The notes beneath the pieces are model-generated. The model did no database searches. It saw only the letters and a program-made list of their open reading frames with translations, and was not told where the DNA came from. From positions 1 to 14,467 of the forward strand of contig JAISMW010000067.1 in NCBI GenBank assembly GCA_031276545.1: 14,467 nucleotides of DNA, written 5' to 3'. Shown piece after piece: positions 1 to 7,383 of this stretch (position 1 is its first letter; the number at the start of each line of letters is the position of its first letter). The translations under genes were made by a program, and so were the position numbers. The stretch is from Tannerellaceae bacterium (GTDB taxonomy: Bacteria; Bacteroidota; Bacteroidia; Bacteroidales; Tannerellaceae).

Positions 1-58
1 AACCACAATTCCGCATATCAACAAATAGTTGCGCTGCTTCCTTGAGCTTAATATTCAT
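1..58 (-). CDS. 5' end of an unidentified gene, cut by the window edge
   Basis: On the minus strand an ATG at 58-56 opens a frame without stops to the window edge, 19 codons, beginning MNIKLKEAAQLFVDMRNCG. The peptide is plausible as the N-terminus of a soluble, helical protein, but it is too short to assign to a family. If real, the gene is transcribed away from the DUF6261 gene at 641, so the 580-bp gap with the 41-bp array would be a divergent intergenic region. I found no TAnnTTTG box for it between 59 and 130. It could also be a chance frame. Confidence 0.35.
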   Translation of the reverse strand, partial: MNIKLKEAAQLFVDMRNCG

Positions 59-278
59 TATATCAGGTAAAAGGGCTTTATGCCTTAAGTAAACGACATT
101 GAATAGTGAATAGTGAATAGTGAATGGTGGCTTTTTAGTCTGTTATGCCGGTGATGTCTTTTCGGGACTTTTTCTTGCCGCCTTAAGACAGCGAACGGGA
201 GGGAAGGGGCGGTATCGTAACGGTTTCTTTTTCTTCCATGTTCCGGCTGTACGGGGTTTTTTGTATGGGGATATAGTT
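59..278. other. non-coding stretch left of the 41-bp array
   Basis: Apart from the heptamer repeats at 101-128 I see nothing assignable here. A weak stem-loop (AAGGGC, loop, GCCTT) lies at about 72-86. One short plus-strand frame (120-350) runs through this stretch, but it continues into the 41-bp repeats and has no recognisable product. The sequence becomes T-rich towards the array. Confidence 0.5.
101..128. repeat. heptamer tandem repeat (GAATAGT)x3 + GAATGGT
   Basis: Three perfect copies of GAATAGT (101-107, 108-114, 115-121) are followed by a fourth with one A-to-G change (122-128). The same heptamer class recurs in degenerate form at 3106-3140 and, as GTTCACT, at 3236-3263. It is a simple-sequence array in non-coding DNA and its function is unknown. 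Confidence 0.85.
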
Positions 279-565
279 GCTGATATTTTGCAGATATATT
301 TTTGTTTGAAGAATTGTTTGCTGAAATTCTGCAACTATGTTTTCTTCTGATAAGGTATTTGCTGAAATTCTGCAGATAGGTTTCTGTATGATGAGCTATT
401 TGCAGGAAATCTGCGGATAATTCATTTTATGGTGAAGTATTTGCAGAATTTCTGCTATTGTATTTTTATCTGAATAAGTATTTGCAGGAAATCTGCTGAT
501 AGGTTTTTTCTTAATTATATATCTGCGGAATTTCTGTAAAGAGTTTATTGAAATATTTTATCTTT
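279..565. repeat. seven-unit 41-bp tandem array with a conserved dyad in each unit
   Basis: Units start at 279, 320, 361, 402, 443, 484 and 525, exactly 41 bp apart, with no indels. Each opens with a 13-bp dyad: GCTGAAATTCTGC (units 2, 3), GCAGGAAATCTGC (4, 6), GCAGAATTTCTGC (5), and looser versions in units 1 and 7. Most dyads are preceded by TATTT and several are followed by GATA, so the symmetry spans about 23 bp. The rest of each unit is T-rich and drifts freely. A conserved palindrome at fixed spacing upstream of a gene resembles an operator or iteron array. The structure is visible directly; the role is inference. Confidence 0.92.
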
Positions 566-566
566 G
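559..566 (+). promoter_or_regulatory. -7 promoter box of the DUF6261 gene
   Basis: TATCTTTG matches the Bacteroidetes -7 consensus TAnnTTTG exactly. The best upstream candidate is TCTG at 533-536, one mismatch from TTTG, with a 22-bp spacer that is slightly long. Transcription would start near 573, giving a leader of about 68 nt before the ATG at 641. The TTTGCAG of this box falls exactly one 41-bp step after the last array unit (525 + 41 = 566). Confidence 0.65.
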
Positions 567-640
567 CAGTATGAGCAGAGAGAGTTTGCGGTGTGCGGAG
601 GTCTCTGTGTTTGATTATGAATGGATAAAAACTATTTGGG

Positions 641-1453
641 ATGAAGATTTTGAGAGTGGATACGGTGAGATTGCGGAACGAGGAGTGGCTTCAGTTGCAT
701 GCGGAGTTCTTTCATCTGATGCTGAAGTGCGGCGCGGAGGAGCTGGGGGTGGAACGGATGTTCCGGAACTATGAGCCGCTGTATAGGGAGGCGGAAGGGG
801 TGATGGAACTTCTGCGCCGGAGTTTTATTACGGCGGATGCTGCGAAAGCAAACCGTCTCCGGGTGGAGCTGTTTCGGGGTCTGCGGGATGCGGCGGGGGC
901 TTACCGGCGGTCGCTCGACGGGGAGAAACGGCTGGCGGCTGCCAAAATAGATGCGGTGATTAAAAAATACGGCAAGGGGATTCTCCGGGGGGCGAGGAGT
1001 GGTATTACGGCGTCGATAGACGGTTTTCTGCAGGAATTTACGCCCGGCGAGGGGTGGCTGGATCTCTCGGCAGAGGCGCTGCTGCTGGGTCTCGGCGAAT
1101 GGATCCGCGATCTGGAGGCGGTGAATACGGCCTACAAAACGGCGCGGAAGCTGCGTGCCGAAGAGACGGCGAGTCGTCCTGAAACGGGTCTTCTTCGGAA
1201 GTTGCGCGGGGAGATAGACCGGATGTATCGATCCATGATTAATGTGGTGGACGCCGTTTTGCTGACGGTCGAAGTCTCTGCGGAGGGCGCCGGAAGCGGG
1301 GGAGAAGGCGATGTGCGGGGGGCGTCGCCGGAGGGTAGTCCCGGCGAGGTGGCGGTACGCTTTGCCAAGGCGCTCAATGTCTATTTGTCGCACTACATCA
1401 TGCTGCTGAAAGGGCGCCGCACGCGTAGCGGACGCGGGGAATTGCCGGAGTAG
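641..1453 (+). CDS. DUF6261 family protein
   Basis: The 270-residue protein matches my memory of DUF6261, a Bacteroidales family of unknown function. Shared traits are an N-terminal RLRNEEW...AEFFHL segment (residues 9-27), a central LYREAEGVMELLRRSFITA stretch (48-66) with many charged helices, and a C-terminal MYRSMINVVDAVL helix (195-207). I see no signal peptide, membrane helix or catalytic motif, so it is probably cytoplasmic and alpha-helical. Residues 212-236 are a Gly/Ser/Glu-rich low-complexity stretch, probably a disordered loop. The ATG at 641 is the first in frame after a stop at 626-628. The gene is strongly GC-rich at third positions, in contrast to its AT-rich upstream array. 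It stands alone and converges on the ABC-F gene, with 41 bp between the stops. Family assignment is from memory, not a search. Confidence 0.75.
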   Translation: MKILRVDTVRLRNEEWLQLHAEFFHLMLKCGAEELGVERMFRNYEPLYREAEGVMELLRRSFITADAAKANRLRVELFRGLRDAAGAYRRSLDGEKRLAAAKIDAVIKKYGKGILRGARSGITASIDGFLQEFTPGEGWLDLSAEALLLGLGEWIRDLEAVNTAYKTARKLRAEETASRPETGLLRKLRGEIDRMYRSMINVVDAVLLTVEVSAEGAGSGGEGDVRGASPEGSPGEVAVRFAKALNVYLSHYIMLLKGRRTRSGRGELPE

Positions 1454-1494
1454 GAGTACCGGGGAGGGTTGTCCGGTTGGGAAGGGGGAGGGCG

Positions 1495-3099
1495 TCAGGC
1501 GTTTTTCTTGAGGGCGATTGTTTGGGTGATTCCCGTCTGCTCTGTAAAGTGGCGGTCGTGCGAAATGATCAGCAGTGTTCCGTGGTAATGTTTCACCGTA
1601 TCCGTCAGGATGGCAAGGCTGGCGGCGTCCAGGTTGTTTGTCGGTTCGTCGAGGATGAGCATGTCGGGGATTTGGTTCGAAATCATCAGGCAGCAGAGCG
1701 ACAGCCTCATGCGTTCGCCTCCGCTCAGCGTCAGACAGTTTTTGTTCCAGGCGTCTTGGGGGAAGAGGGCACGGTTGAGCCTCAGTTTTATTTCGTGGTC
1801 GGGCAGGCTGTTGTGGTTGGAAGCTTCGGCAAGTTCGAGCACGGTGATATTTTTTTTCGTCAGGCTATATTCCTGGTCGAGGCAGAGGTGCGAGAAATCC
1901 GCTATGCGGACGTTTCCTTCGGAAGGGAGGAGTTCGCCTGTCAGCAGGCGTACCAGGGTGGTTTTTCCCGTTCCGTTGTCGCCGGCAATCAGGATGCGTT
2001 CTCCGCTGCGTATTTCGAGGTTCAGGGGAGTTGGCCAGAGCCGTTTGCCGGCGGTGTATCCGAAGTTCAGGCAGGTGGCCGTCACCAGCCGTTTGCCTCT
2101 GTGCAGCGCGGCGTCTTGCACGTCGATTTTCAGGCTGCAGAGGCGGGACTGTTTTTGCTGAAGTTCTGCGAGTTTGCGGCGGTTTTCGGCGATGATATCC
2201 TCCTGTTTGCCCGACAGTCGGGCTACGGTGTTTTCTCCCTTTTCCTGCCTTGCGTTCAGGAGGATGCGGGGGATTCCGGAGGTGGTTTTCCCGGCGCGGC
2301 TCATGCGTTTTTCCTGTCGTTCCCTCACCTCGGCCGCTTTGCGGCGGGCGGTGCGCAGGGCGGTTTCCTCCGAACGGATTTGCTGTTCCAGCGCACGGTC
2401 TTCGGCTTCCTTCTGCGTTCGGTAAAAGGCATAGTTTCCGCCGTAGAGTACGAGGCCTTTGTCGGAGAGTTCGAAGGTGGTTTCCAGTTGATTCAGGAGT
2501 GTCACGTCGTGACTCACGGCCACCACGGTGGCTTTGCAGGTTGCCAGGCAGTCGCAGAGTTTTTGCCGGCCTGCAAAGTCCAGGTGATTGGTCGGTTCGT
2601 CCAGGAGGATGATTCCGGGCTGATGCACCAGCAGTCCGGCCAGGTATACTTTTGTTTTTTCGCCTCCGCTGAGGCGCTCCATGGGCGTGTGGAGTTCGGT
2701 ATCCTTCAGCGCCCAGTCATCGAGGGCGGAGCGGCATCGGGATTCGACGTCCCAGTCGTCGGCCAGGAGGTCGAAATAAAGCGGGTCGCAACTACCTCCG
2801 CAAATAGCGTGGAGGGCGTTTATTTTTCCGTCTACGCCGAGCGCCTCCGCCACGGTCTGTCCCGTGCATTCCGCCTGATGTGTTTGCTGCGGCACGAGAT
2901 AGGGCGTCGAAAGGCAGCGGACGGCTCCGGCCGAAGGGATGAGTTGGCCGGCCAGCAGTCGGAGCAGGGTAGATTTGCCGCTTCCGTTTTTGCCCGTGAC
3001 GGATACTTTCCCGCAAGGCGGGACGTAAAAACTGATGTGTTCAAACAGGGGAACTCCCTTGGAAAAATGATACGAAAGGTTGCTTACTGCTATACTCAT
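1495..3099 (-). CDS. ABC-F family ATPase (ribosome-associated type)
   Basis: This 534-residue protein has two ATP-binding cassettes on one chain and no membrane segments, which defines ABC-F. Cassette 1 has Walker A GKNGSGKST (36-44), signature LSGGE (143-147), Walker B LLDEPTNHLD (165-174) and the SHD switch (196-198). Cassette 2 has GDNGTGKTT (373-381), LSGGER (458-463), LILDEPTNNLD (481-491) and SHD (513-515). Residues about 228-330 form a charged helical linker rich in Arg, Lys, Glu and Gln, the part that in known ABC-F proteins reaches the ribosomal E-site/P-site tRNA region. All catalytic residues, including both Walker B glutamates, are intact. Members either tune translation (EttA, Uup, YheS types) or protect ribosomes from antibiotics; the sequence alone does not tell me which. 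The start at 3099 places the usual beta strand right before cassette 1. No TAnnTTTG box is evident upstream, so it may be read from the TPR gene's transcript. Confidence 0.93.
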   Translation of the reverse strand: MSIAVSNLSYHFSKGVPLFEHISFYVPPCGKVSVTGKNGSGKSTLLRLLAGQLIPSAGAVRCLSTPYLVPQQTHQAECTGQTVAEALGVDGKINALHAICGGSCDPLYFDLLADDWDVESRCRSALDDWALKDTELHTPMERLSGGEKTKVYLAGLLVHQPGIILLDEPTNHLDFAGRQKLCDCLATCKATVVAVSHDVTLLNQLETTFELSDKGLVLYGGNYAFYRTQKEAEDRALEQQIRSEETALRTARRKAAEVRERQEKRMSRAGKTTSGIPRILLNARQEKGENTVARLSGKQEDIIAENRRKLAELQQKQSRLCSLKIDVQDAALHRGKRLVTATCLNFGYTAGKRLWPTPLNLEIRSGERILIAGDNGTGKTTLVRLLTGELLPSEGNVRIADFSHLCLDQEYSLTKKNITVLELAEASNHNSLPDHEIKLRLNRALFPQDAWNKNCLTLSGGERMRLSLCCLMISNQIPDMLILDEPTNNLDAASLAILTDTVKHYHGTLLIISHDRHFTEQTGITQTIALKKNA

Positions 3100-3105
3100 T
3101 GAATG

Positions 3106-3140
3106 GAATGGGGAATGGAAAATGGATAATAGAGAATTTC
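3106..3140. repeat. degenerate heptamer repeats, GAATGGA type
   Basis: Five heptamers in register: GAATGGG, GAATGGA, AAATGGA, TAATAGA, GAATTTC. They resemble the cleaner GAATAGT array at 101-128. They lie just upstream of the ABC-F start codon, between it and the hairpin at 3140-3165. Confidence 0.6.
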
Positions 3141-3165
3141 CCCCGACTCTTCTTTCGGTCGGGGG
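3140..3165. terminator. stem-loop between the TPR and ABC-F genes
   Basis: CCCCCGAC (3140-3147) pairs perfectly with GTCGGGGG (3158-3165) across a 10-nt loop. On the minus strand the stem is followed by AAATTCTCTATTAT, which is AT-rich but not a real T-tract. It may be a weak terminator for the upstream TPR gene or a processing/stability hairpin ahead of the ABC-F gene. Confidence 0.5.
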
Positions 3166-3235
3166 GTTGAGGATTGAACGTCGAGCGTTGTAAAGACTTT
3201 GTTTACATGTTCAGATCGTTTGAATCGGGCGAATT

Positions 3236-3263
3236 GTTCGCTGTCCGTTGTTCACTGTTCACT
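3236..3263. repeat. heptamer repeats overlapping the end of the TPR gene
   Basis: GTTCGCT, GTCCGTT, GTTCACT, GTTCACT lie in register; the minus-strand reading of the last is AGTGAAC. The final codons and the TGA stop of the TPR gene (3252-3254) lie inside this array. Confidence 0.7.
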
Positions 3264-5420
3264 GATTAAGTACATGAGCCGGTCGAGCATGAGGGGTATT
3301 TCGTCGCGGCGTATGCCGGCCGGTACGAGGTCGGGGATGTCGAGGAGGAACTGTTCCCTGAATTTATGGAAATTCCCGTTCTCGCGTCGTATGGCCTGCA
3401 GGTAGAAGTCGATGGCTTTTCTGTTGTTCTGCAAAGCCCATTCGGTATGTCCGGCATTCAGGTAATCGTGCAGGTCGGGGCTTCCTTCGGTTACGATTTT
3501 CCGGTAATAGTTGCGTGCCTGTTCGTATCGTCCGGTCAGGAAGGAGCACCAGGCAATGGGTCGCCAGGCTTTGCGGTTTTTTGTGTCGAGGTAATCTACT
3601 TTGAAGTAATATTTCAGCGCTTCGCCATAGGCTTTCAGTTCCAGATGACAGTGTCCGATGCTCATCTGTACGGGCAGGTTGTCGGGGTCGAGGGCTTCAT
3701 GGCGCCGGTAGTATTCCAGGGCTTCGGCCGGCTGCTTGAGGCTGCGGTAGCATCCTGCAATTCTTCGGAGGAGCCATTTGTTTTCGGGGTTGAGCAGATT
3801 GGCGTGCAGGTAGGCTTCCAATGCGCCGGGGAGGTCTCCTCCTATCTGCCGGCAGTATCCTATCTTCTGAAATAGCATATCGTTTTCCTTCTGCGTACAG
3901 GCCAGACGGGTATAGATGGTGTGGGCATCGTCGAAGTAATTTTTCCGCATATAGTATTCGGCGATGGTCGTAAGGCTTTCCGTGTCGGAGATATACGGCT
4001 GCAGTATGGGCAGATTGTGGAAGTCGAGGGGCCATACAAAGATGTCGTCAAAATCGGCATGGGAGTGATACAGCTTGAAAAAGCGGTACAGGTCCTGGAT
4101 GTATTGTCCGGCGATGGTTTCGCATATTTCCCGTTTGTCTGTCCACTCTTCGCGGAAGTGCTCATTCATTTCGGATGCCTGGCTGTTGAACTGCTGCATC
4201 ATCATCCGGCGCGCTTCGTCGGGGAGCTGCTGCATACTGAAATAGAGAGAGTATTTGTCGGAGTTGCACATAAAAGGCACGGAGGTGATGGTGTTGAGCA
4301 GATTCTCCTCCTGTCCGCCTTGCCGGTGACTGCCGAGCAGGAAATATTCGGAGGTGAAGGGCAGGAACCAGTTGCTCAGTTCGCCGAAGAAAGGGAAGTT
4401 TTTCAGATGGATGAACGTGGAGTGCATAATGTCTGCGCCTTCCTGCTGGAGTTCGTTGAACTCTTCGATGCTTTTTTCCAGGGCAGAATCGGCGAAGAGT
4501 TCTTTCCATTCGGGATTTTGTTCGTCGGCCGGTTCGGGATTGAAATCGCTCCGGTTTATTTTTTTATTAATCTTTGGGTTTAGCTTCATCATTTCGGGGA
4601 TGATTTCGTCCTGAAGTTTGCGTGTAATCTTTTCGGTTTCCCTTGCAAGGATGAAGCGCAGGGTGATGGTTCTCAGGGTCTGTGTAAAGCCCGATTCTTC
4701 GGCCAGAGCGGCCAGTCTGCCGGCTATCTGCGGATAGAGGGAGGTACGTTTGCGGTAGACATACAGGGTGAGGAGGATTCCGATGATTGCCCGTATGCGT
4801 ACTTCCTCGCTGCCGGAGAGATGTGCGGCGTCGAACAGTTGCATCAGTTTCTCCCGGTCGAAATGTACTTGCAAAGCCAGTGTGAGCGCCGATACCACCT
4901 GGCATGATACGGAGGAAGGCAGCTCCGTACCGGTCCACAGTTGCCTTACGACGGCGCTGTCTTCGGGCGTAGAGACCTCGGATACCCAGATGGCATGAAA
5001 GAGATAGATGAGCGAGTTGCCGAACTGTTCCCGCTGTCCGGATTTGTAGCAGCCGGTCAGTTCTGCCAGGAGTTTTTCGGGTTCGATATCTTCCGTGATG
5101 CGGATGATTCGGCGCTTACTGTAGAAAGACAGCGTGGAGCAGCCGTTCAGCAGTTGATGCTTGAGGCAGTCGGCCAGTTCGTAGGCCGAAGTCCGGATAT
5201 TCCGGTAGATATCTTCCTGCATCGGGTCTTTCACTCCGTTCATGCGGTAGTGGAGGAGGTTTTTGTACGTATCCTGCATTTCGTTCAGTTTCTCCTGAAA
5301 GGCATATTCCTTTCCTCCGGAAATGAGGGACTGGATCGAATCGAAAGCGTTCTTCAGTTCCTTACTGTCGAGGGAACTGATGATGCGGTTGTACGCCTGA
5401 TGTATTTCTGGTTGTGTCAT
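3252..5420 (-). CDS. large tetratricopeptide-repeat protein
   Basis: The protein is 722 residues. The last third (about 480-680) holds roughly six TPR-like units, for example LTTIAEYYMRKNYFDDAHTI (483-502), ALEAYLHANLLNPENKWLL (533-551), AEALEYYRRHEALDPDN (565-581), GEALKYYFKVDYLDTKN (599-615) and KAIDFYLQAIRRENGNF (668-684). TPRs form helical solenoids that bind other proteins. Residues 1-475 are helical and rich in aromatic and charged residues, without a family I can name. No signal peptide or membrane helix is seen, so it is probably cytoplasmic. Comparable proteins of similar size occur in Bacteroidales as I recall, but their role is unknown to me. It is divergent from lepA, with 86 bp between start codons. 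The last codons (ISEQ, stop) are formed by heptamer repeat DNA, so the C-terminal tip may be a recent replacement. Confidence 0.88.
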   Translation of the reverse strand: MTQPEIHQAYNRIISSLDSKELKNAFDSIQSLISGGKEYAFQEKLNEMQDTYKNLLHYRMNGVKDPMQEDIYRNIRTSAYELADCLKHQLLNGCSTLSFYSKRRIIRITEDIEPEKLLAELTGCYKSGQREQFGNSLIYLFHAIWVSEVSTPEDSAVVRQLWTGTELPSSVSCQVVSALTLALQVHFDREKLMQLFDAAHLSGSEEVRIRAIIGILLTLYVYRKRTSLYPQIAGRLAALAEESGFTQTLRTITLRFILARETEKITRKLQDEIIPEMMKLNPKINKKINRSDFNPEPADEQNPEWKELFADSALEKSIEEFNELQQEGADIMHSTFIHLKNFPFFGELSNWFLPFTSEYFLLGSHRQGGQEENLLNTITSVPFMCNSDKYSLYFSMQQLPDEARRMMMQQFNSQASEMNEHFREEWTDKREICETIAGQYIQDLYRFFKLYHSHADFDDIFVWPLDFHNLPILQPYISDTESLTTIAEYYMRKNYFDDAHTIYTRLACTQKENDMLFQKIGYCRQIGGDLPGALEAYLHANLLNPENKWLLRRIAGCYRSLKQPAEALEYYRRHEALDPDNLPVQMSIGHCHLELKAYGEALKYYFKVDYLDTKNRKAWRPIAWCSFLTGRYEQARNYYRKIVTEGSPDLHDYLNAGHTEWALQNNRKAIDFYLQAIRRENGNFHKFREQFLLDIPDLVPAGIRRDEIPLMLDRLMYLISEQ

Positions 5421-5445
5421 ACTTGTACGGGGGCAAATGGCGGGT

Positions 5446-5453
5446 CAAAAATA
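5446..5453 (-). promoter_or_regulatory. -7 promoter box of the TPR gene
   Basis: On the minus strand this reads TATTTTTG, an exact fit to TAnnTTTG, 25 bp upstream of the start codon at 5420. No good TTTG is found at the -33 distance. It is separated by 21 bp from the divergent lepA box, so both promoters share the same small interval. Confidence 0.5.
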
Positions 5454-5474
5454 GAGTTTTCCTCCTAAAATTCC

Positions 5475-5482
5475 TATCTTTG
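5475..5482 (+). promoter_or_regulatory. -7 promoter box of lepA
   Basis: TATCTTTG fits TAnnTTTG exactly. The -33 position is poor. Transcription should begin near 5488, so an ATG at 5495 would have a leader of only about 6 nt. The ATG at 5507 has about 18 nt, which supports the downstream start. Confidence 0.65.
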
Positions 5483-5506
5483 CCCGTCAAATAAATGCAT
5501 AAATCG

Positions 5507-7294
5507 ATGAAGAATATCCGTAATTTCTGTATTATAGCCCATATCGATCACGGAAAAAGTACCTTGGCAGACCGTTTGCTTGAATATACCAAGACCATAG
5601 AGGGAAAAGATTTGCAGGCGCAGATACTGGATGATATGGAACTGGAACGCGAGCGGGGCATTACGATCAAGAGCCACGCCATCCAGATGGAATACACGTA
5701 CAGGGACGAAAACTATATACTGAACCTGATAGATACGCCGGGACATGTGGATTTTTCGTACGAAGTGTCGCGTTCCATTGCCGCCTGCGAAGGCGCTTTG
5801 CTGATAGTGGATGCCGCGCAGGGTATCCAGGCTCAAACCATCTCCAACCTCTATATGGCCATCGAGAACGATCTGGAGATTATTCCCGTAATCAACAAAA
5901 TAGACCTTCCGAGCGCCATGCCGGAGGAAGTGGAAGACCAGATTGTGGAGCTGCTGGGATGTGCGCGCGGGGAGATTCTCCGTGCCAGCGGCAAGACGGG
6001 AGAAGGCGTATATGAAATACTGGACGCCATCATAGAGAAAATCCCTTCGCCGGCCGGCGATACGGACGCTCCGCTGCAATGCCTTATCTTCGATTCGGTG
6101 TTCAACTCCTTCAGGGGAATCATTGCCTACTTCAAGGTAGTGAACGGCGTGATACGCAAAGGAGACCTCGTGAAGTTTATCGCCACCGGAAAAGAATACT
6201 ACGCCGACGAGGTGGGGGTGCTGAAACTGACCATGTCGCCCCGTCAGGAAATAACAACCGGGGATGTGGGCTACATTATTTCCGGCATCAAAACTTCGAG
6301 GGAAGTGAGAGTGGGCGATACCATCACCCACGTGAAGGGTGGAGCCCGGGAAGGCATTGCCGGATTTGAAGAAGTCAAGCCGATGGTCTTTGCCGGCGTG
6401 TATCCGATAGAGAGCGAAGAGTTTGAAAACCTGCGCTCCTCGCTGGAGAAACTCCAGTTGAATGATGCCTCCCTGACGTTTCAGCCCGAAAGTTCGGTGG
6501 CGCTGGGTTTCGGCTTCCGCTGCGGCTTTTTGGGGCTTCTTCACATGGAAATAGTGCAGGAACGTTTAGACCGCGAATTCGATATGGATGTAATCACCAC
6601 CGTGCCGAATGTATCGTACAAAGTATACGACAAAAAGGGGAACTGTACGGAAGTGCATAATCCCGGCGGCCTTCCCGATCCGACCCTTATCGACCACATA
6701 GACGAGCCGTATATACGGGCGTCGGTCATCACCAATACGGCGTATATCGGTCCTGTCATGACGCTTTGCCTGGGCAAGCGGGGGATCCTTCTCAAGCAGG
6801 AATATATATCGGGCGACCGGGTAGAGATTCATTACGACCTGCCGTTAGGCGAAATTGTAATCGACTTTTACGATAAACTGAAGAGTATATCCAAGGGATA
6901 TGCCTCCTTCGATTACCATATCCATGATTTCCGCCCCGGTAAGTTGGTAAAATTGGATATTTTGCTGAACGGCGAGCCGGTAGATGCTCTTTCCACGCTG
7001 ACCCATATAGACAATAGCGTATCTTTCGGACGTCGAATGTGCGAGAAACTGAAAGAGCTCATTCCCCGCCAGCAATTTGATATTGCCATACAGGCTGCCA
7101 TCGGCGCAAAGATCATTGCACGCGAAACCGTGAAGGCTGTCCGCAAAGATGTAACAGCCAAATGCTACGGCGGCGATATTTCGCGCAAACGGAAATTGCT
7201 GGAAAAACAAAAGGAAGGCAAGAAACGTATGAAACAAATTGGGACAGTGGAAGTTCCACAAAAAGCATTTCTTGCCGTACTGAAATTGGATTAG
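5507..7294 (+). CDS. lepA: translation factor LepA (EF-4), GTPase
   Basis: LepA is a ribosome-binding GTPase related to EF-G that acts on elongating or initiating ribosomes. The 595-residue protein is of normal family length. GTPase motifs are intact: G1 AHIDHGKST (11-19), G2 RGIT (50-53), G3 DTPGH (76-80), G4 NKID (130-133) and G5 SGK (161-163). The EF-G-like domains follow, with the LepA hallmark [17 protein letters not shown] and the lysine-rich C-terminal domain ending [21 protein letters not shown], including [17 protein letters not shown]. An in-frame ATG lies four codons upstream at 5495, but the start [14 protein letters not shown] at 5507 matches Bacteroidales orthologues and the promoter position. 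It is divergent from the TPR gene; the next gene on this strand has its own promoter. Confidence 0.98.
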   Translation: MKNIRNFCIIAHIDHGKSTLADRLLEYTKTIEGKDLQAQILDDMELERERGITIKSHAIQMEYTYRDENYILNLIDTPGHVDFSYEVSRSIAACEGALLIVDAAQGIQAQTISNLYMAIENDLEIIPVINKIDLPSAMPEEVEDQIVELLGCARGEILRASGKTGEGVYEILDAIIEKIPSPAGDTDAPLQCLIFDSVFNSFRGIIAYFKVVNGVIRKGDLVKFIATGKEYYADEVGVLKLTMSPRQEITTGDVGYIISGIKTSREVRVGDTITHVKGGAREGIAGFEEVKPMVFAGVYPIESEEFENLRSSLEKLQLNDASLTFQPESSVALGFGFRCGFLGLLHMEIVQERLDREFDMDVITTVPNVSYKVYDKKGNCTEVHNPGGLPDPTLIDHIDEPYIRASVITNTAYIGPVMTLCLGKRGILLKQEYISGDRVEIHYDLPLGEIVIDFYDKLKSISKGYASFDYHIHDFRPGKLVKLDILLNGEPVDALSTLTHIDNSVSFGRRMCEKLKELIPRQQFDIAIQAAIGAKIIARETVKAVRKDVTAKCYGGDISRKRKLLEKQKEGKKRMKQIGTVEVPQKAFLAVLKLD

Positions 7295-7317
7295 TTTATA
7301 GAATTGAGTAATATGTG

Positions 7318-7348
7318 TTTTTCGTAGCCAAAAACCACTTTATCTTTG
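7318..7348 (+). promoter_or_regulatory. promoter of the SF2-like gene
   Basis: The -7 box TATCTTTG (7341-7348) fits TAnnTTTG. TTTT at 7318-7321 is one mismatch from the -33 TTTG with a 19-bp spacer. Transcription near 7354 excludes the upstream ATG at 7315 and supports the ATG at 7384. Confidence 0.65.
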
Positions 7349-7383
7349 CAACGAATACGATTTTGAAAGAAAAAGAAGAAAAC

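Noticed and set aside
120..350. 76-codon plus-strand frame
   Set aside because: It runs from the heptamer repeats into the 41-bp array and has a Phe-rich composition typical of T-rich non-coding DNA.
279..565. CRISPR array reading of the 41-bp repeats
   Set aside because: Only about 20 bp of each unit is conserved, the intervening parts are similar T-rich drift and not unique spacers, and no cas gene is present.
571..774. 67-codon frame starting at the ATG right after the -7 box
   Set aside because: Its ATG would be at or before the transcription start, it overlaps the DUF6261 gene in another frame, and the product resembles nothing.
632..1393. 253-codon minus-strand open frame
   Set aside because: Antisense shadow of the GC-rich DUF6261 gene; an Arg/Pro/His-rich product without motifs.
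1477..3102. 541-codon plus-strand open frame opposite the ABC-F gene
   Set aside because: It lies wholly antisense to a gene with complete ABC-F motifs. Its translation is Gly/Phe/Val-rich with no family resemblance and no promoter box.
3180..3235. promoter for the ABC-F gene in the gap after the TPR gene
   Set aside because: No minus-strand TAnnTTTG box was found between 3100 and 3251, so no site is reported.
5474..6544. 356-codon minus-strand frame
   Set aside because: Antisense to the GTPase half of lepA; no coding signature of its own.
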